In this document: positions 1 to 11,806 of the stretch, in pieces
Layout: each line of letters starts with the position of its first letter
Position numbering within the stretch: position 1 is the first letter of the stretch
Assembly: GCA_031472005.1 (NCBI GenBank)
Contig: PZJY01000002.1
Location: forward strand, 1,984,001-2,048,000
Source: Tetracladium setigerum
Lineage: Eukaryota > Ascomycota > Leotiomycetes > Helotiales
DNA length: 64,000 nucleotides
Direction: 5' to 3'
Position numbers and translations under genes: made by a program
The notes under the pieces: generated by a model
Database searches by the model: none
Told to the model about the DNA's origin: nothing
The model's input: the letters and a program-made list of their open reading frames with translations, nothing else

Positions 1-2551
1 GTACAGTACGCTCTTTCCATCTTTGTTCACCGCGTTCGGATTCGCTCCTGCATCCAACAAGAGTTTGACCGTCGACTCATGGTCCAGGCTGTTGTGTAGC
101 AGCGTGTTTTCTTCAGCATCTCTGGCATTGGGATCCATATGAAGCTCGAATAATAAGTGCCGTACTGTCGCGTCATCGCCGCGTTTCGCTGCTATTTGTA
201 GCACTGTCCTTCCTAATTCATCTTGGACATTTACATCTGCACCTTTCTCCAGGAGAAGTCGAGTTATTGCTTGGTGTCCTGTTAATGCCGCTTCATGAAG
301 TACTGTAGAGCTCACTTCATTCGTGTTATACTCTACCCCGTATTCCAGGAGCAAGCGTGCCACCGCCTCATGCCCCTATTAGCTGCCCAATACAGCATCA
401 GCAGGCCATGCCGACATGCCGCATTGACATCTGGGCTCCTAGTCAATAGAAGCTCTACCATTGCTTCACTTTCCGCTGCTCTTGCCTTCTCTAACGCTGT
501 CCATCCTTCGCAATTACTGGCCGTGAGATGTGCTCCATTCTCCAGAAGAACTCGTACAAGAGCCTCATTCATTGATGTTACCGCATGATCCAAAGGTGTG
601 AATCCATCGCTGTCTTTAAGGTTCGGATTCGCTCCACTCTGTACTAGAACTTGAATTACACCTTCACGTGCGTGACTTGTCGCCCAGTGCAGCGCTGTCC
701 ACCCAAGAGCATCTGTTTGGTCAGGAACAGTAACCGGTCCAATACTGCCTTCGCTACGGTGGAAAATAGCTTGAACAAGGGGCACGATCCCACAGAATGA
801 GGCAAAATGTAGAGCAGAGAAGGAAGTGATATGTAGCGAATGGCGCAGCGTGTGCGACTGCGAACTATCCATCATTCTCAGGTAGCTCTTTAACCAAGTT
901 ACACGGATCGGAGCTTCATTTGCATAGAATGGAAGCGAAAGGTTGAAGATATCCGCGTCGGGATCAACTAGGCATCGCGCATGCTCGATCCAGTGTAAGA
1001 TAGCGTAAGAAAGTAATGGAAATGCTTGGAAGTGTTGTTCATGGCCATATAAGCTGACCTCTCCAGCGGGGAGAGCGCCGCTGGAGAGGTAGTCCATACA
1101 TCGTTTTGCAACTTCCAGATTTGCCGCATCTCTCGAAGTCCGGTAAAACTCAAGTTCGGGTTGACGATCGCAAGTCTCTCGAAGCAGATAGTCCTTAACA
1201 GACTGATGAAGAAGGCTTACCCGGGGTCCAGCTCCGCTTTCCGTTATGGTCAAGAGATATCCACATTCATTCACATGGTCGCGCATCACCTGGTCGCAAC
1301 TTTGCCCACTATATTCGTCCGCAATAATTCCAATTGCTGCGCTCAATTCCATCAAAGTCAACGGACGTATGGCTGTAACAACCCATCGAAGGATCCTAGC
1401 TGTAGTTTCTCGTCTGTGGGGAGGAATGTTGTTCAAAAGGCGGTCGTACAGCTCATCGAGCCCTGGTGGGAAGCCATTAAGGACACTTTTGACTTCGGCG
1501 CTTGTATATTTCTCTAGCTCCTTAGCTATGATCCCCACCCAGAGGAATGACCCTTCTGCGCGCTTCCAGAAAATTTCTTCTAGATTCAAGCGTAATTGGC
1601 ATGGATAGTTCCTACGCTTCGAGAGTTCGTCCACTTTCCCACGGATAAACATTGCAATATCACTATTTGGCTGGCCTTGTGCATGTGGTTCAAGACCGAT
1701 CCGAGGGAAATTTCCAAGCTCTCTTGCAATGAATTCGGGTTGCTCACGGCTGAGGATAATCATTCTCAGCTGACAGGGGGAATTCATAGCTGCGCCTGGT
1801 AGGAAAAGTGCCCGTAGTTTCTGCAGGAGCACTTCCAGCCAGGCATCGTTGCACTCATCCAACCCATCCACCACGCATAAAGCCATGCCAAGGGACGGAT
1901 CGCGAATCATGACCTCGAAGCAAGACCAGAGGGCCTCAAATGACGAATCTGTGAACAAGTGTTCTCTCCGCATCGCAAAGATGGGGACCATATGTTCGAT
2001 GAGCTTCGGGCGCTGCTGTAAGATTTGAGAGAGTAAACCCCTGAGGACGAGGGTAGCCGTGTTCCGCATCGGATCTTTGTTCTCGCAGAAATACTGGAGA
2101 ACTATACAGTCTCCTGATTGTCTTGCCATCTGCTCTAGCTCCTCGGCGAGGAAGATGGAGAGCATTGATTTGCCTTTGCCCGGACCTCCGGATACCCATA
2201 GTAGTTGTGAGCGGGAACCCAGCCATGAGATATAAGCATCGTTTTCCCTGATCCATTCGCACGTCCCATTCACTCTTGATCCTCTGTTTCTTATGAACGC
2301 CTTGCGATCTTGCACGGGATCGGTGAGTGACGGGCTTGTGTGCCATAGAGCGGTCAAGCACTGACGTGCTTGATCCTCTGGTGAGTTGATTTAGCATAAA
2401 GGCCAAGCTTTGAACAGGGTAGAGTAGGTCAAGGAGACATACCGGCCGGAGCAGCTTTGGTGTCGAAGTTGAAGTTCGTCGTCCCGCCGGCCGAGGTGTT
2501 AGTGCCGGCGAAGACAAAATGACCATTTATTGGGCTGTGGAAAGTGCTCAT
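1..2551 (-). CDS. NACHT-ankyrin NLR (STAND) protein, C-terminus beyond the window
   Basis: STAND NTPase of the fungal NLR class, predicted to act as a cytosolic sensor in non-self recognition or cell death. Exon 1 (2443-2551; an in-frame ATG also sits at 2575) encodes a short Gly/Asn/Phe-rich leader. A 65 bp intron (2378-2442, GTATGT..CACCAG) follows, then one long exon. The NACHT Walker A reads GGPGKGKS and the Walker B region reads VVDGLDEC. The C-terminal part is ankyrin repeats with the usual G-T-LH-A and LL--GA motifs, continuing to the window edge. The reading frame breaks at a GGGG run (minus strand, about 373-376); one extra G restores ankyrin sequence all the way to base 1. I treat this as a probable sequence error rather than a pseudogene. 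No effector gene lies on its 5' side within the window. Family assignment is firm; function is inferred. Confidence 0.85.
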
Positions 2552-2575
2552 CTTTGTTTTCAGTACGGTGCTCAT

Positions 2576-4460
2576 AGCTTTGGCAACATGAATATGGGGT
2601 TCATGACGCCGCAGAAAGGAGTGAGCTGATGATAACGATGCAGTTTATTCCGCCCAGCTCTGAACCTAAAAGCACATATACTAATTACATAATCCCCACT
2701 TCTAGTGCGGACTACAACCACAGTAACAACGTTCGATCAGTTTAATTTCCAATATCCATAAGTTAACCACACACGCCGCTTCTATTAAATAGTAAACCTA
2801 ATTCGCGCAGAAATTGCCTCTGCGTGTAATGAACGCCTGCTCTGGTGCAGTTCTGTCACCGTCTGAGCTACTGTTAACTCGCCAAGTCACCACAGTCTTG
2901 CATGCTGATACCGTGCTCCTCGGTACTCTTTCGACACTTACGGACTCCGTCATCAATACCTAAGGTCATCTTCGAATTCGCTAGCAATTTTGCAAGAGGG
3001 GTCCCTTTGGAGGTTAAGGCTAGAAACCGAAGAAGTTTATCGTCCAGGCAGAGCGCAAAACATCAAAGAGAAAAATCGGGAAGTGAAAAAGCAGGAGTGG
3101 GCATTTCTTACCCCAAGAGAAGTCGGTCGATTTTGTTGGCTGGGCTACTTTTTTCCCTGGTTAGAGGATGTCAGGAAACGGGGATTTTCCGGGTACGTGC
3201 ACCCACAAGCGCGCAGCCACACGTTTGGCAGCCACAATAAAATTTACCCAGATTGCTGTCATCAAGCTGACCAGGATCCTTGATCGCTTAATTGGAGGCG
3301 GTATCAGCCCATGTGACGACGTCGCCATAAGACTAATAATAGCTTCTGAGCATTATAACAAAACTCGGATATCCATATCTAATCGTTCTATGAGTTGAAA
3401 AGGTTAAAAGAGCTTGATGGTAGTGTCGCGGGTCGAGGGGTCTTGTTAAATTATAAAAGGATACTCTTTATAAAATTAATCAGGCCGCGACGATGCGAGC
3501 ATAATTTTTAGAGGTAATTGTTTAAGAGTATTAGGGGGAGGTATATAATATAACTAAAATAAAAATATGTAGAAATTTTAATACGTTCAAAGTTTGAGAG
3601 CCGCTTAAATTTGAAGTACCCATGGTTTGTCTCGTCACGGGGTGCGTCTCTCGACGCATGGATGGACGTTATGTCTTTTGTTTACATAACCCTCACGCAA
3701 AACAGAAATCCACAGGCAAAAGGATAGAAAATTTTCCGATCGCGCCTGATGTTAAAATCTGAATTTCTGGAGGCTGTATAACCAGGTCTTATGAGAGGTG
3801 ACACTTGTGATATGTGAATGATACCGTTGGAAGTGTGGCTGATTGATCTGACCGAGGGGACTGCAATTTCTATCTCTTTATTGAGTGACATTTAGAAACA
3901 CATTAAACTCGTGGACAAAGGTGCAAGAACCAAGTACTGTACTGATGGCTGGCTTGGTTTGAGCGCCCTTGTGTCACCGAGTTCCTCCATCTGAGAATAC
4001 GCGATATCGGATTCATGATGTAATCAAAACTCCGCTAAGATTGAATAGAAAGATTGACAACTAGGCCGAAAAGTCCAAACCAGAACAAGAAACAGGAAAC
4101 CAAACTAGCAGAACAAAACAAAAGAACTCAGTACCTGGCAAAAGACAAGGGCCATGGTATACACTGAATTTATATTGAATTTGAAACCTAATATCTCTCA
4201 ACAATAATACTATCATCAATCCTTCTCTCCTGACTGCCTTTCCTTAGCTTCTTTCTCCCACTACCAACTACTGTCACAACACAACACACATCCATCATAC
4301 TTTCTTTCTGTCTTTCATCCTCTCTGAAACACCCCTCAAAAATACCAAAGGTGAGAATTTTCCTCCCTAACCATCTTTACTATCTGATACAATTTCTTCT
4401 CTTCATCCATCCGTAGCTCCTCGACTTCTACCCCATTCATGAAGATATGATGATTGCCGT
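2576..4460. other. Intergenic, no supported gene; AT-rich patch
   Basis: The 5' side of the NLR gene up to the 3' end of the next gene. Small open frames near 2.9-3.4 kb have no recognisable domain and no convincing splice pattern. About 3,430-3,600 is markedly AT-rich compared with its surroundings, as seen in RIP-mutated or decayed DNA, but no element ends or repeats are visible. Confidence 0.5.
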
Positions 4461-6974
4461 TCACTCAACATCATCATCCCCAACAACTCCTCCCTTCTTC
4501 GCCTGCTCACCAGACTCAATTGCACCAGCCATCAAAGCCTCATTCAATTTCGCAATCTCCTCGCGAGCTTTGGCATCATCGTCGTTTTCGTGCTTATTGG
4601 CCTTGGCCTTGGACTTTGATTTCGACTTTGACTTCTTCGGTGATGTTTTTGTTGATGGCTTGGCCCACATGTCCTGGTGTTCGCTGAAGAAGTTGATAGG
4701 CTTGGGAGTGGCTGGGGTAGTTGGTGCTGCTGCTGATTCTTCGGCGTTTGTTGAGTTTTCGGGTTTGGCTGTTGACTTGGACTCTTCTGGAGTGATGATG
4801 GATTCTTCTACGGCGGGTTTTGTTTCTTCGGGAGCTGAAGTAGATTCTTTGGTTTCTGGGACTGCTTCTGGTGTAGAAACAGGCTTTTCGATGACTTCCT
4901 TAGGTTCGGCGATGGACTCTGAAGTGACTGGCTCCTTCACTTCTTGCTCTTCGACAGCTGGGGCTTCCACGACTGAGTAATCTACAACTGGCTCATCCAC
5001 CACTTGTTTATCCGCAACTGGCTCCTCGACAACTGGCTCCTCGACAACTGGCTCCTCCACAACTTGCTCTTCCGCAATTGCCTTTTCTGCGATAGGTTCT
5101 TCTATGGTCTTCTTCTCAATGACGGGCTCCGGTTCGGTTGGCTCTTCAGGCGTGACAGTCTCCGCAACATCATCAGCCACACTTTCAGCAGGAGTGAACT
5201 CTGGTTCAGACTCAACCTCCGGCTCGGCAATAACTACAGCTTCGATGGTCTTCTCCATAGGAGGCGATTGTGGTTCAGCTACTTCCTCGGGGCTGGTATG
5301 ATCGGCTGTGGTTTGTTCCTCTGCAGCCGGGATTTCGTCCTTTACAGCTGGAGCCTCGTCCACCTTGGTTGGCTCGGTAGCTTCAACCTTAGGTTTAGCC
5401 TCAACCTCCTTTGCGTTTGGCTTCTCGGAGCTCTTCTTGATCGGTGTCTCCTTCTTCCCTCCTGAGGGCCCAGCTGCCTTCACTGCTGATTTAACATGTT
5501 TCGTAGCGTCACCAACAACCTCCTTAGCCTTTGCAACGGATGGTCCAGCCTTTGCCACCACCTTCTTCTCCCGAATTGGCAAATTAGCCTTTGGTGGATC
5601 ATGCTTCACAATAGGTTTCTTCACCGGCGCGGCTTTAGGAGGTGAGATGGGCCCCTTTTCAGCAGTCTTGCTTGCAGAACTAGCTGTGGATCTCATCATT
5701 CTGGCAAGAAAGCCTTCATCTGCAGGGGCTGGTAAACTTTGCCTAGATGGCTGTTTCTTCAATTGAGTAGGTGGAGGACCAATCGACGATCTGCTACTTG
5801 AGGCTTTGTTAAGCGTGGATGACTTTCGTGCCAGAGTGTTTGTGCTTGTTGAAGTGGTACTAACTCGAGATGGCGATCGAGTTGTTTGTTGTGTTCTGAG
5901 AGAGTTCGAGACTTGTGGCGGATGTGCTGAAGTTCGAGAATACGAACGACTGCTTTCCGTTCGTTCCTTAGGGGCAACTGCTGTCTTGGAGCCGGAAGAG
6001 GCCGTGTGTGCTGTCAAAGAAGCAGGGAGCTTGACTGGTCGTGTAGGAGATCGAGGTCGAGGCTTGACAAAACCGCTTTGTGGTGGGGAAGCCCCAATTC
6101 TTGTTTTGAACGCTGAGCCGTGAGCAGCAGTCGTGATGGGTTTGGTAGGAGTCTTGGTTTGGCTGCTTGCAATTGATGCTCGACTCGGCTTCTTCTCGGG
6201 TTGTTTTTCCGCAGCCTTGGAAGATTGCACGGCTTTGGGTGTAGTTGGGGTTTTTGGAAGCGGCGATTTCGCTTTCTTGGGAGATGGTTTTGGTGGGACA
6301 ATCGTCTTTGCGGTGGAAATTGGGGCCGGCTTCGTTGTTGTCCTGCTTGACGAGGCCTTTGCTGGTTCCTTTACCTCCTTCTGTTCCTTTTGTGCAATTG
6401 GCTTCGCAGGCTCACTGGTGTTTGGTACCCCCTTTGCACTCACTGCCGGTGCCTTCGTCTGCTCTTTCGCCTTTGGCGTGACAGGCTCGCTGCGCTTCAC
6501 TGGTTCTCGTCCCCGAGTAATGGGTTGATCCGCCTCCATCTCAATAGCCACCTCTGGTATGGAATCCTTAACTGTGGTATCCTTCTTCGTCTGCTGTTCC
6601 TCAGCAAAACTGTGCTGCCTACCAAACACAGGCTTTGTATTTGTCTTTGGGTCCTCCTCGTCGACACTGAAGCTGGTTCTCCTCTTTGATAGACTGGGTT
6701 CACCACTTGTGTCTCGCCTCAGTCCCATCTGTCCATTCTTGCTCTCAACAGTTACGAAGCTTGTCCGGACTTTCGAGAGAGGACGAGGTGAAGTGCCACC
6801 ATTGCTGCCAGCCCCTAACCAAGATCATCAGTATATGCAGTTCGTTCGGGAAGCTGCCTCCCACCATCACTCACCTAAAGACTCTGCGGGGGAGCGACCT
6901 CTTTCAGGAGGCGTAGATGCAGCTCCCAAATTTGCATTCTCAAACCTGGCTAGAAGGCCCTTAACTCCTGACAT
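4461..6974 (-). CDS. Conserved fungal low-complexity protein (Ala/Glu/Lys/Pro-rich, 817 aa)
   Basis: Two exons: 6875-6974, starting MSGVKGLLARFENANLG, and 4461-6814, separated by a 60 bp intron (6815-6874, GTGAGT..TTAG). The protein is mostly disordered. Ser/Lys/Pro-rich stretches containing SPTRP and RTSF-type phosphorylation-like motifs fill the N-terminal half. The C-terminal half is acidic and carries a degenerate repeat of VVEEP/VVDEP units (around 4,980-5,070). The end is more conserved-looking: a PINFFSEHQDMWAK segment, a basic KSKSKSK tract and a short predicted helix (AREEIAKLNEALMAG). I have seen this N- and C-terminal layout in unnamed Pezizomycotina proteins but know no function. 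The bias makes long open frames on the opposite strand; those are shadows. Confidence 0.8.
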
Positions 6975-7719
6975 TTTGAGTGCGTGGTTGTCCGATCAAG
7001 ACAGATTGTAGTCGGCGTGCGCGAATTCCCCCCTAGTTACCCTCCAATGTAGCTGTCTCGGCACACAGATCTTGCAGCCTCAAGCTTCTCTTTAGTAAAT
7101 TAGTCGTTTAGTTATACAAGTCCTTTAGATATCGCCAGTCGTTGATCTAGCTATGCGTAGAGCTCATAAAGCCAGGTGGGTGTGTCGAGGTGTTGCGGAA
7201 GCCGTGACAAACAGGTGGTCAAACGGAAGACGGTCTGTGGAACAAAAGTCAAGTCGCGTCGCGAGATGATGCCGCCGAAAATGAGCAGTTGCCAATAAGA
7301 ATATAAATAACAAAGAGTCGGAGATCAGTTCACAGAACGTCAAACTGAAATATGGTGTATTAACAAGTTGTATAAGATTAGTTGCAACAGTTCCAAGCTG
7401 TCCTTAAGGTTCGTTGAGCTTGTTGATGTCGCACATTGAAAGACATTAGAGTTGCATGTATGAGGGAGGGATCATGCTCCGAGATGGCTATCAACTTGCA
7501 ACTGGGATGACTCCATAATAATAATTAATAGGGGGATGGCCCGTATTCTAGGGAGAGGGGGAAAAGCCTCCACGGCATTTTAGACGTTTCATTTGCTGGG
7601 CGTCACGAAACGCTCTTGGCGATCAATCTAAAACTTTGTGGCCGACTTCGCTCGCTCGTGAGAATAGGAAATGGCTTTGTAAACTGCAATTCAGTCACCA
7701 CAACAGAACAAACGCAACG
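6975..7719. promoter_or_regulatory. Divergent intergenic region (shared promoter span)
   Basis: About 745 bp between two divergently transcribed genes, the low-complexity protein (minus) and homoisocitrate dehydrogenase (plus). It must carry both promoters. I see no open frame with coding character and no clear TATA box, as expected for housekeeping fungal genes. Confidence 0.4.
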
Positions 7720-8925
7720 ATGGCCTCCAGAACACTGCGAATTGGTACAGTCTTCTCTCACAACACCACTTGACCTTAAATAAAAGCTAACCCGGCATGG
7801 AAACGCAGGTCTCATCCCCGGTGATGGCATCGGCAAAGAAGTTATCCCCGCGGGTCGTCGAATCCTCGAAGCTCTCCCCGCATCTTTGAAGCTCAAATTC
7901 GAGTTTGTTGATCTGCAAGCCGGTTTCGAGACCTTTGAGAAGACAGGTGTTGCATTGCCAGACAAGACGGTGGAAATTCTCAAGAAGGAATGTGATGGTG
8001 CGCTCTTTGGAGCTGTCTCCTCCCCTTCGCAGGCCGTGAAGGGTTACTCCTCCCCAATCGTTGCATTGAGGAAGAGATTGGACCTTTACGCAAACGTGCG
8101 ACCAGTCAAGAGTGTTATGACGGCGAAGAACCCAATTGATATGGTCATTGTGCGCGAGAATACCGAGGATTTGTAAGTTCAATACCAACCTGGCTGGGGA
8201 AAGAATTATCTACGGCAGAATAATGCTAATTCATTTCTCACAGGTATGTCAAGGAGGAAAAGACCTACGAGACCCCCGAAGGCAAGGTAGCCGAAGCAAT
8301 CAAGCGCATCTCCCAAAAGGCCTCCTTCCGTATCGCAACCATGGCAGGAGAGATTGCTCTCCGTCGTCAAAACATCCGCGACTCTGGAGCCGCCAGCATC
8401 CACAGCTCTCCCTTGGTTACCATCACCCACAAATCCAACGTCCTCTCCCAGACCGACGGTCTCTTCCGCTCCACCTCTCGCGAAGCCCTCGCCAACCCCA
8501 AGTTCTCCTCTGTCGGCGTCGAGGAACAAATCGTTGACTCCATGGTCTACAAACTCTTCCGTCAACCAGAAACCTACGATGTGATTGTCGCTCCTAACTT
8601 GTATGGAGACATTCTTTCTGATGGAGCGGCTGCGTTGGTAGGATCTTTGGGATTGGTACCAAGTGCAAATGTTGGAGAGGGATTTGCCATTGGTGAGCCT
8701 TGCCATGGTTCGGCTCCTGATATTATGGGCATGGATATTGCAAACCCCATTGCGACATTGAGGAGTGTGGCCTTGATGTTGGAGTTTTTGAATGAGGAGA
8801 AGGCTGCTGCCTTGATGTATGCTGCTATTGATGCTAACTTAGAGGAGGGAAGACTTTTGAGCCCGGATTTGGGAGGAACTGCTAAGACGAGCGAGGTTGT
8901 AGCCGATATCCTGAGACGCTTGTAG
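7720..8925 (+). CDS. LYS12: Homoisocitrate dehydrogenase, lysine biosynthesis (356 aa)
   Basis: NAD-dependent oxidative decarboxylation of homoisocitrate to 2-oxoadipate in the fungal alpha-aminoadipate pathway to lysine, normally mitochondrial. Three exons: 7720-7744, 7809-8172 and 8244-8925, with introns holding GCTAAC and TGCTAAT branch sites. The 1,071 coding bases stay in frame. Motifs of the isopropylmalate/isocitrate dehydrogenase fold are present: LIPGDGIGKEV, VRENTEDLYV, the substrate/metal segment NLYGDILSDGAAALVGSLG, and the C-terminal cofactor motif GEPCHGSAPDI. The combination VRPVKS plus ENTEDLYVKEEKTY fits LYS12 better than LEU2 or IDH1/2, though a search against all three would settle it. 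The N-terminus is very short, so any targeting signal is minimal. Confidence 0.9.
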
Positions 8926-9259
8926 GTGTATTATTATATAGAAAAGTTTTGCAGCATTGAATAAAATACCTCTACTTGCCAATAGGTGCCATATTGATAC
9001 AGCGTCGTATTGGGTATGAATCCCAAAAACTATACGATCTCGAAATCAAGACTCAAAATCTGTACCTTATGAAAGAGCAGCCCGTGCCTTTTGTTGAGAG
9101 TATTCCATTCTTTATACAGCCATCTAATGTTTTACACAACATCCATCTTTTCCATCTCCACCTAGGTTTTCGTAAAACGCCTTCCATGCTAGTTATACAC
9201 ATCATACACATCCCACTGGCAACCACAACCTCACTCAACCATTCCGGCATGATTCCATC

Positions 9260-9747
9260 CTAATAAACCCTGCACAAAACCATCCCCCAATCTTCCTCTC
9301 CACACACTCCCTCGCCTCCAAGATCCCCTTATCAGTACTAACAAACACACACTCCCCTGGCACAGTAATGCCCTTCACCCTCGCAGCCTCCCTCCCCCTA
9401 ATCAACTTCCCCAATCCCTCCACATCCATCCAAATCCTCTTCGTCGGCTTGCTCACCATGCGCATCTTACTCAAGACCGGTTTATTATCCCAATACTTCA
9501 ATCCCAGCCATAGTCTCCTTGTCGCGATGTTTTCTTGCGTGACCGGCTCAGGGACGTACGAGGAGAGAGCGTCGAATGGCGGGGGAGTGATTCCGGCACG
9601 AGTGACGGAGGAGATGAACCCGGATGTTTGGAGTGCGAGGGTGAGGCGGAGGAGTTGGTTTGTGGAGGGGATAGAGGTCATTCCTAGGCGCGCTTTTGAG
9701 GCGTTCTGGAGATGCGAGCAGACGTGGGCGAGGTGAACGAGGGACAT
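9260..9747 (-). CDS. MRPS8: Mitochondrial small-subunit ribosomal protein uS8m (162 aa)
   Basis: Bacterial-type S8 of the mitochondrial ribosome. The start at MSLVHLAHVCSHLQNA is chosen because homologues begin there; the frame is open further upstream but that sequence is not family-like. Core segments present: TRRLWLGLKYWDNKPVL, KPTKRIWMDVEGL, and the S8 signature region GECVFVSTDKGILEARECV. As written, the frame runs past the normal end to 9235 with an atypical tail (GWFCAGF). One added base in the C run at 9284-9288 gives GGMVLCRVY and a stop at 9260, matching the usual S8 ending (GG-V/I-C-V-aromatic). I take the shorter end as correct. Convergent with LYS12. Confidence 0.85.
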
Positions 9748-10490
9748 GATGACGGTTGGGTTTGGGGTGTAATGGCCCGCGTGGGCGCAAGGTGCGAAGG
9801 AAGCTCTAGATTGGAAGACAGAGCTGGGAGATGGGTTGTAGGCTAGGTGGTTCGAGGTTAGTTCGCAGTTCATTGGATTGATCTTCGGGGTGGAGGTATC
9901 TTGTGCATACATTTGCTCGCAGATCAAGGTTTGGTCCGATTGTACCTAGGTCCGGTCGGCGCTCAATGGGTGCGTGGGGCTGGGGAGGTGTCGTTGAAGA
10001 GTCCGGATTTTGTGGTGTTGTCGAACATCAATCCAGAAATAATTTAAGGTTTGCTCTGGGTTTCCAAATGCCAAGACATGGAAATGGCCCGATTAGGCGA
10101 TTTCCAACCACTCTTCCAATTCTATAACTTCCAACTCTTGTTCAAGAGTTCAGAAGTACATTCTTCTCGGGCGGACATATAATAAAGATCGGCGCATTTA
10201 TGGAATTACCGAAGTTGCGAATCATTTGACCCACGGGTCCGGAATGTCAATCGAAAAGAGGACGAGACCGCTGCAGGTGTGTTGATTGGCTACCAAGGCT
10301 TGGAAATGCGAATGCGAGGTTTGAGGACGAGAAGAAATTCACTTTGGAGAACCGCTCTCTCTCAATATGGTTGGGGTAGCTTGAAGTCCGATTGATAAGC
10401 TGAGTTTGCCAATATCTCATGAGGTGTGAATGAAGCTGCCAAGTGGTTGTGGCGGCGTTCGAGGTTGTCATTGTGCATTGGCAGATCGAG
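9748..10490. other. Intergenic, no supported gene
   Basis: Divergent spacer between uS8m (minus) and the reductase (plus). Small open frames only; no recognisable domain, RNA gene or repeat. Confidence 0.4.
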
Positions 10491-10500
10491 TATTATAAAG
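10491..10500 (+). promoter_or_regulatory. Probable TATA box of the 10.6 kb reductase
   Basis: TATTATAAAG lies about 115 bp upstream of the ATG at 10611 and is followed by a pyrimidine-rich leader. Spacing fits a fungal TATA-type, inducible promoter. Seen by eye only. Confidence 0.45.
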
Positions 10501-10610
10501 CAGCTTTCCCACATGCTGGCTATAAGTTATACAGTCCACGAAATCCTCTTTTTCTCATTCATTCTTCTTTAAAAGCAACACAGCAAAATTTCGACATATT
10601 GCTCTACGGC

Positions 10611-11806
10611 ATGAAGTCTTTTAACAACCCCGCTCTTGCTCCTGGATCTTTGGTTCTAGTTACCGGAGTGAATGGCTTGATTGGCTCCCACGTAGTCAAT
10701 CAAGTACTTGAGTATGGTTACAAAGTGCGTGGGACTGTTAGGGACGTTGAAAAAAGTGGCTGGATGAAGCAATTCTTCAGCAATAAGTTTAGCGAGGGGT
10801 TGTTTGAATTGGTAGAAGTGAAAGAGATGGAGACTGAGGGTGCTTTTGATAAAGCAGTCCAAGGTTCGTTGGCTGAAACAAATCACTGAAAGATTGCTAA
10901 GATTTAACCAAGGTGTCTCGGGTGTCATCCACGTCGCCTCGATCGTTGATTTTAACCCAGACTTGGACCGAGTCGTCAAAACCGTGGTGGACGGGACCGT
11001 TGGAATCCTGAAATCTGCAGGCAAAGAAGGCGTTCAACGCTTTGTCTTGACATCATCATCAAATGCCGTCTATATCTCGAAGCCAAATAACCCCGTTGTC
11101 ATTACCACAGAGACATGGAACGAAGAGGCGGTTGAGTTGGCTTTCAACCCTTCGAAGGAGTATAACGATTACGAACGAGGTTTGATTGCGTATAGCGCAA
11201 GCAAAGTATTGGGCGAGCAGGCTTTGTGGAAATGGGCCGAGGAGAACGAATCAAAAATGGTTGTCAACTCAGGTAAGCTTATCCACTTCTATAGAGCAAT
11301 CCCAGTGTTAATTAATAGGAAAGTGATTCCTGGCGGAAATTTTGGCAAGATCCTTAGTCCATCAAACCAAGGGTTCCGCTCAACAACCATGTTCGCTGCA
11401 GCTCTATTCAACAACGAAACGGAGCTGATTAGTTTGTTTCTCAAAACCTACGATCCAGGTACGTAAATTCAGAAGAGAAAGTTGTTATTTCTGCCAGCTG
11501 ACATTTGGCGAAGAATGGTTCATAGATGTTCAAGACTGCGCTCGCTTGCATGTGGCAGCACTCCTCCACCAGGGAGTCTCTGGTGAGCGTATATTCGCGT
11601 GGGGATCGCCTTTCAACTGGAATGTAGTTCTAGCAGCGTTCCGTAAAATGTATCCTGATAGAAAATTCATGGATGATACGGATGGACTGTGGGACGACCT
11701 TGCAAATGTCGAACCTGTGGCAAGAGCTGAGCTTCTGCTAAAAGAAATGGGTCAGCCGGGATTCACAACTTTGGACGAGAGCTTGAAGATGACTGTGGAG
11801 AGTTGA
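10611..11806 (+). CDS. NAD(P)-dependent epimerase/reductase, dihydroflavonol reductase-like (346 aa)
   Basis: Extended short-chain dehydrogenase of the GRE2/aldehyde reductase/DFR-like group, which reduces aldehydes or ketones in the cytosol. Four exons: 10611-10863, 10913-11272, 11324-11458 and 11514-11806; the total of 1,041 bases is in frame. The Rossmann motif LVTGVNGLIGSHVV is near residues 16-29. The catalytic Ser is in FVLTSSSNAVY and the active-site Tyr-X3-Lys is in AYSASKVLGE. The C-terminal part (EWFIDVQDCARLHVAALL) follows the family pattern. Introns are 49-55 bp; two of the 3' splice sites use AAG. Substrate cannot be read from sequence. A second, different member of this family lies at 27.8 kb. 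Confidence 0.85.

Noticed and set aside
1936..2526. 196-codon minus-strand open frame overlapping the NLR start
   Set aside because: Out of frame with the NACHT domain; it only reads through the true exon 1, intron and exon 2.
2902..3398. Possible effector gene next to the NLR
   Set aside because: I looked for a HeLo-like or hydrolase domain or a matching amyloid motif on both strands and found none.
4447..6528. Several long open frames antisense to the low-complexity gene
   Set aside because: They mirror the biased Ala/Glu/Lys/Pro codons of the minus-strand gene and show Ser/Val/Phe/Leu-rich nonsense.
9235..9927. 230-codon frame of uS8m taken at face value
   Set aside because: The first 60 codons are not family-like and the end disagrees with S8; a one-base loss at 9284-9288 explains the tail.
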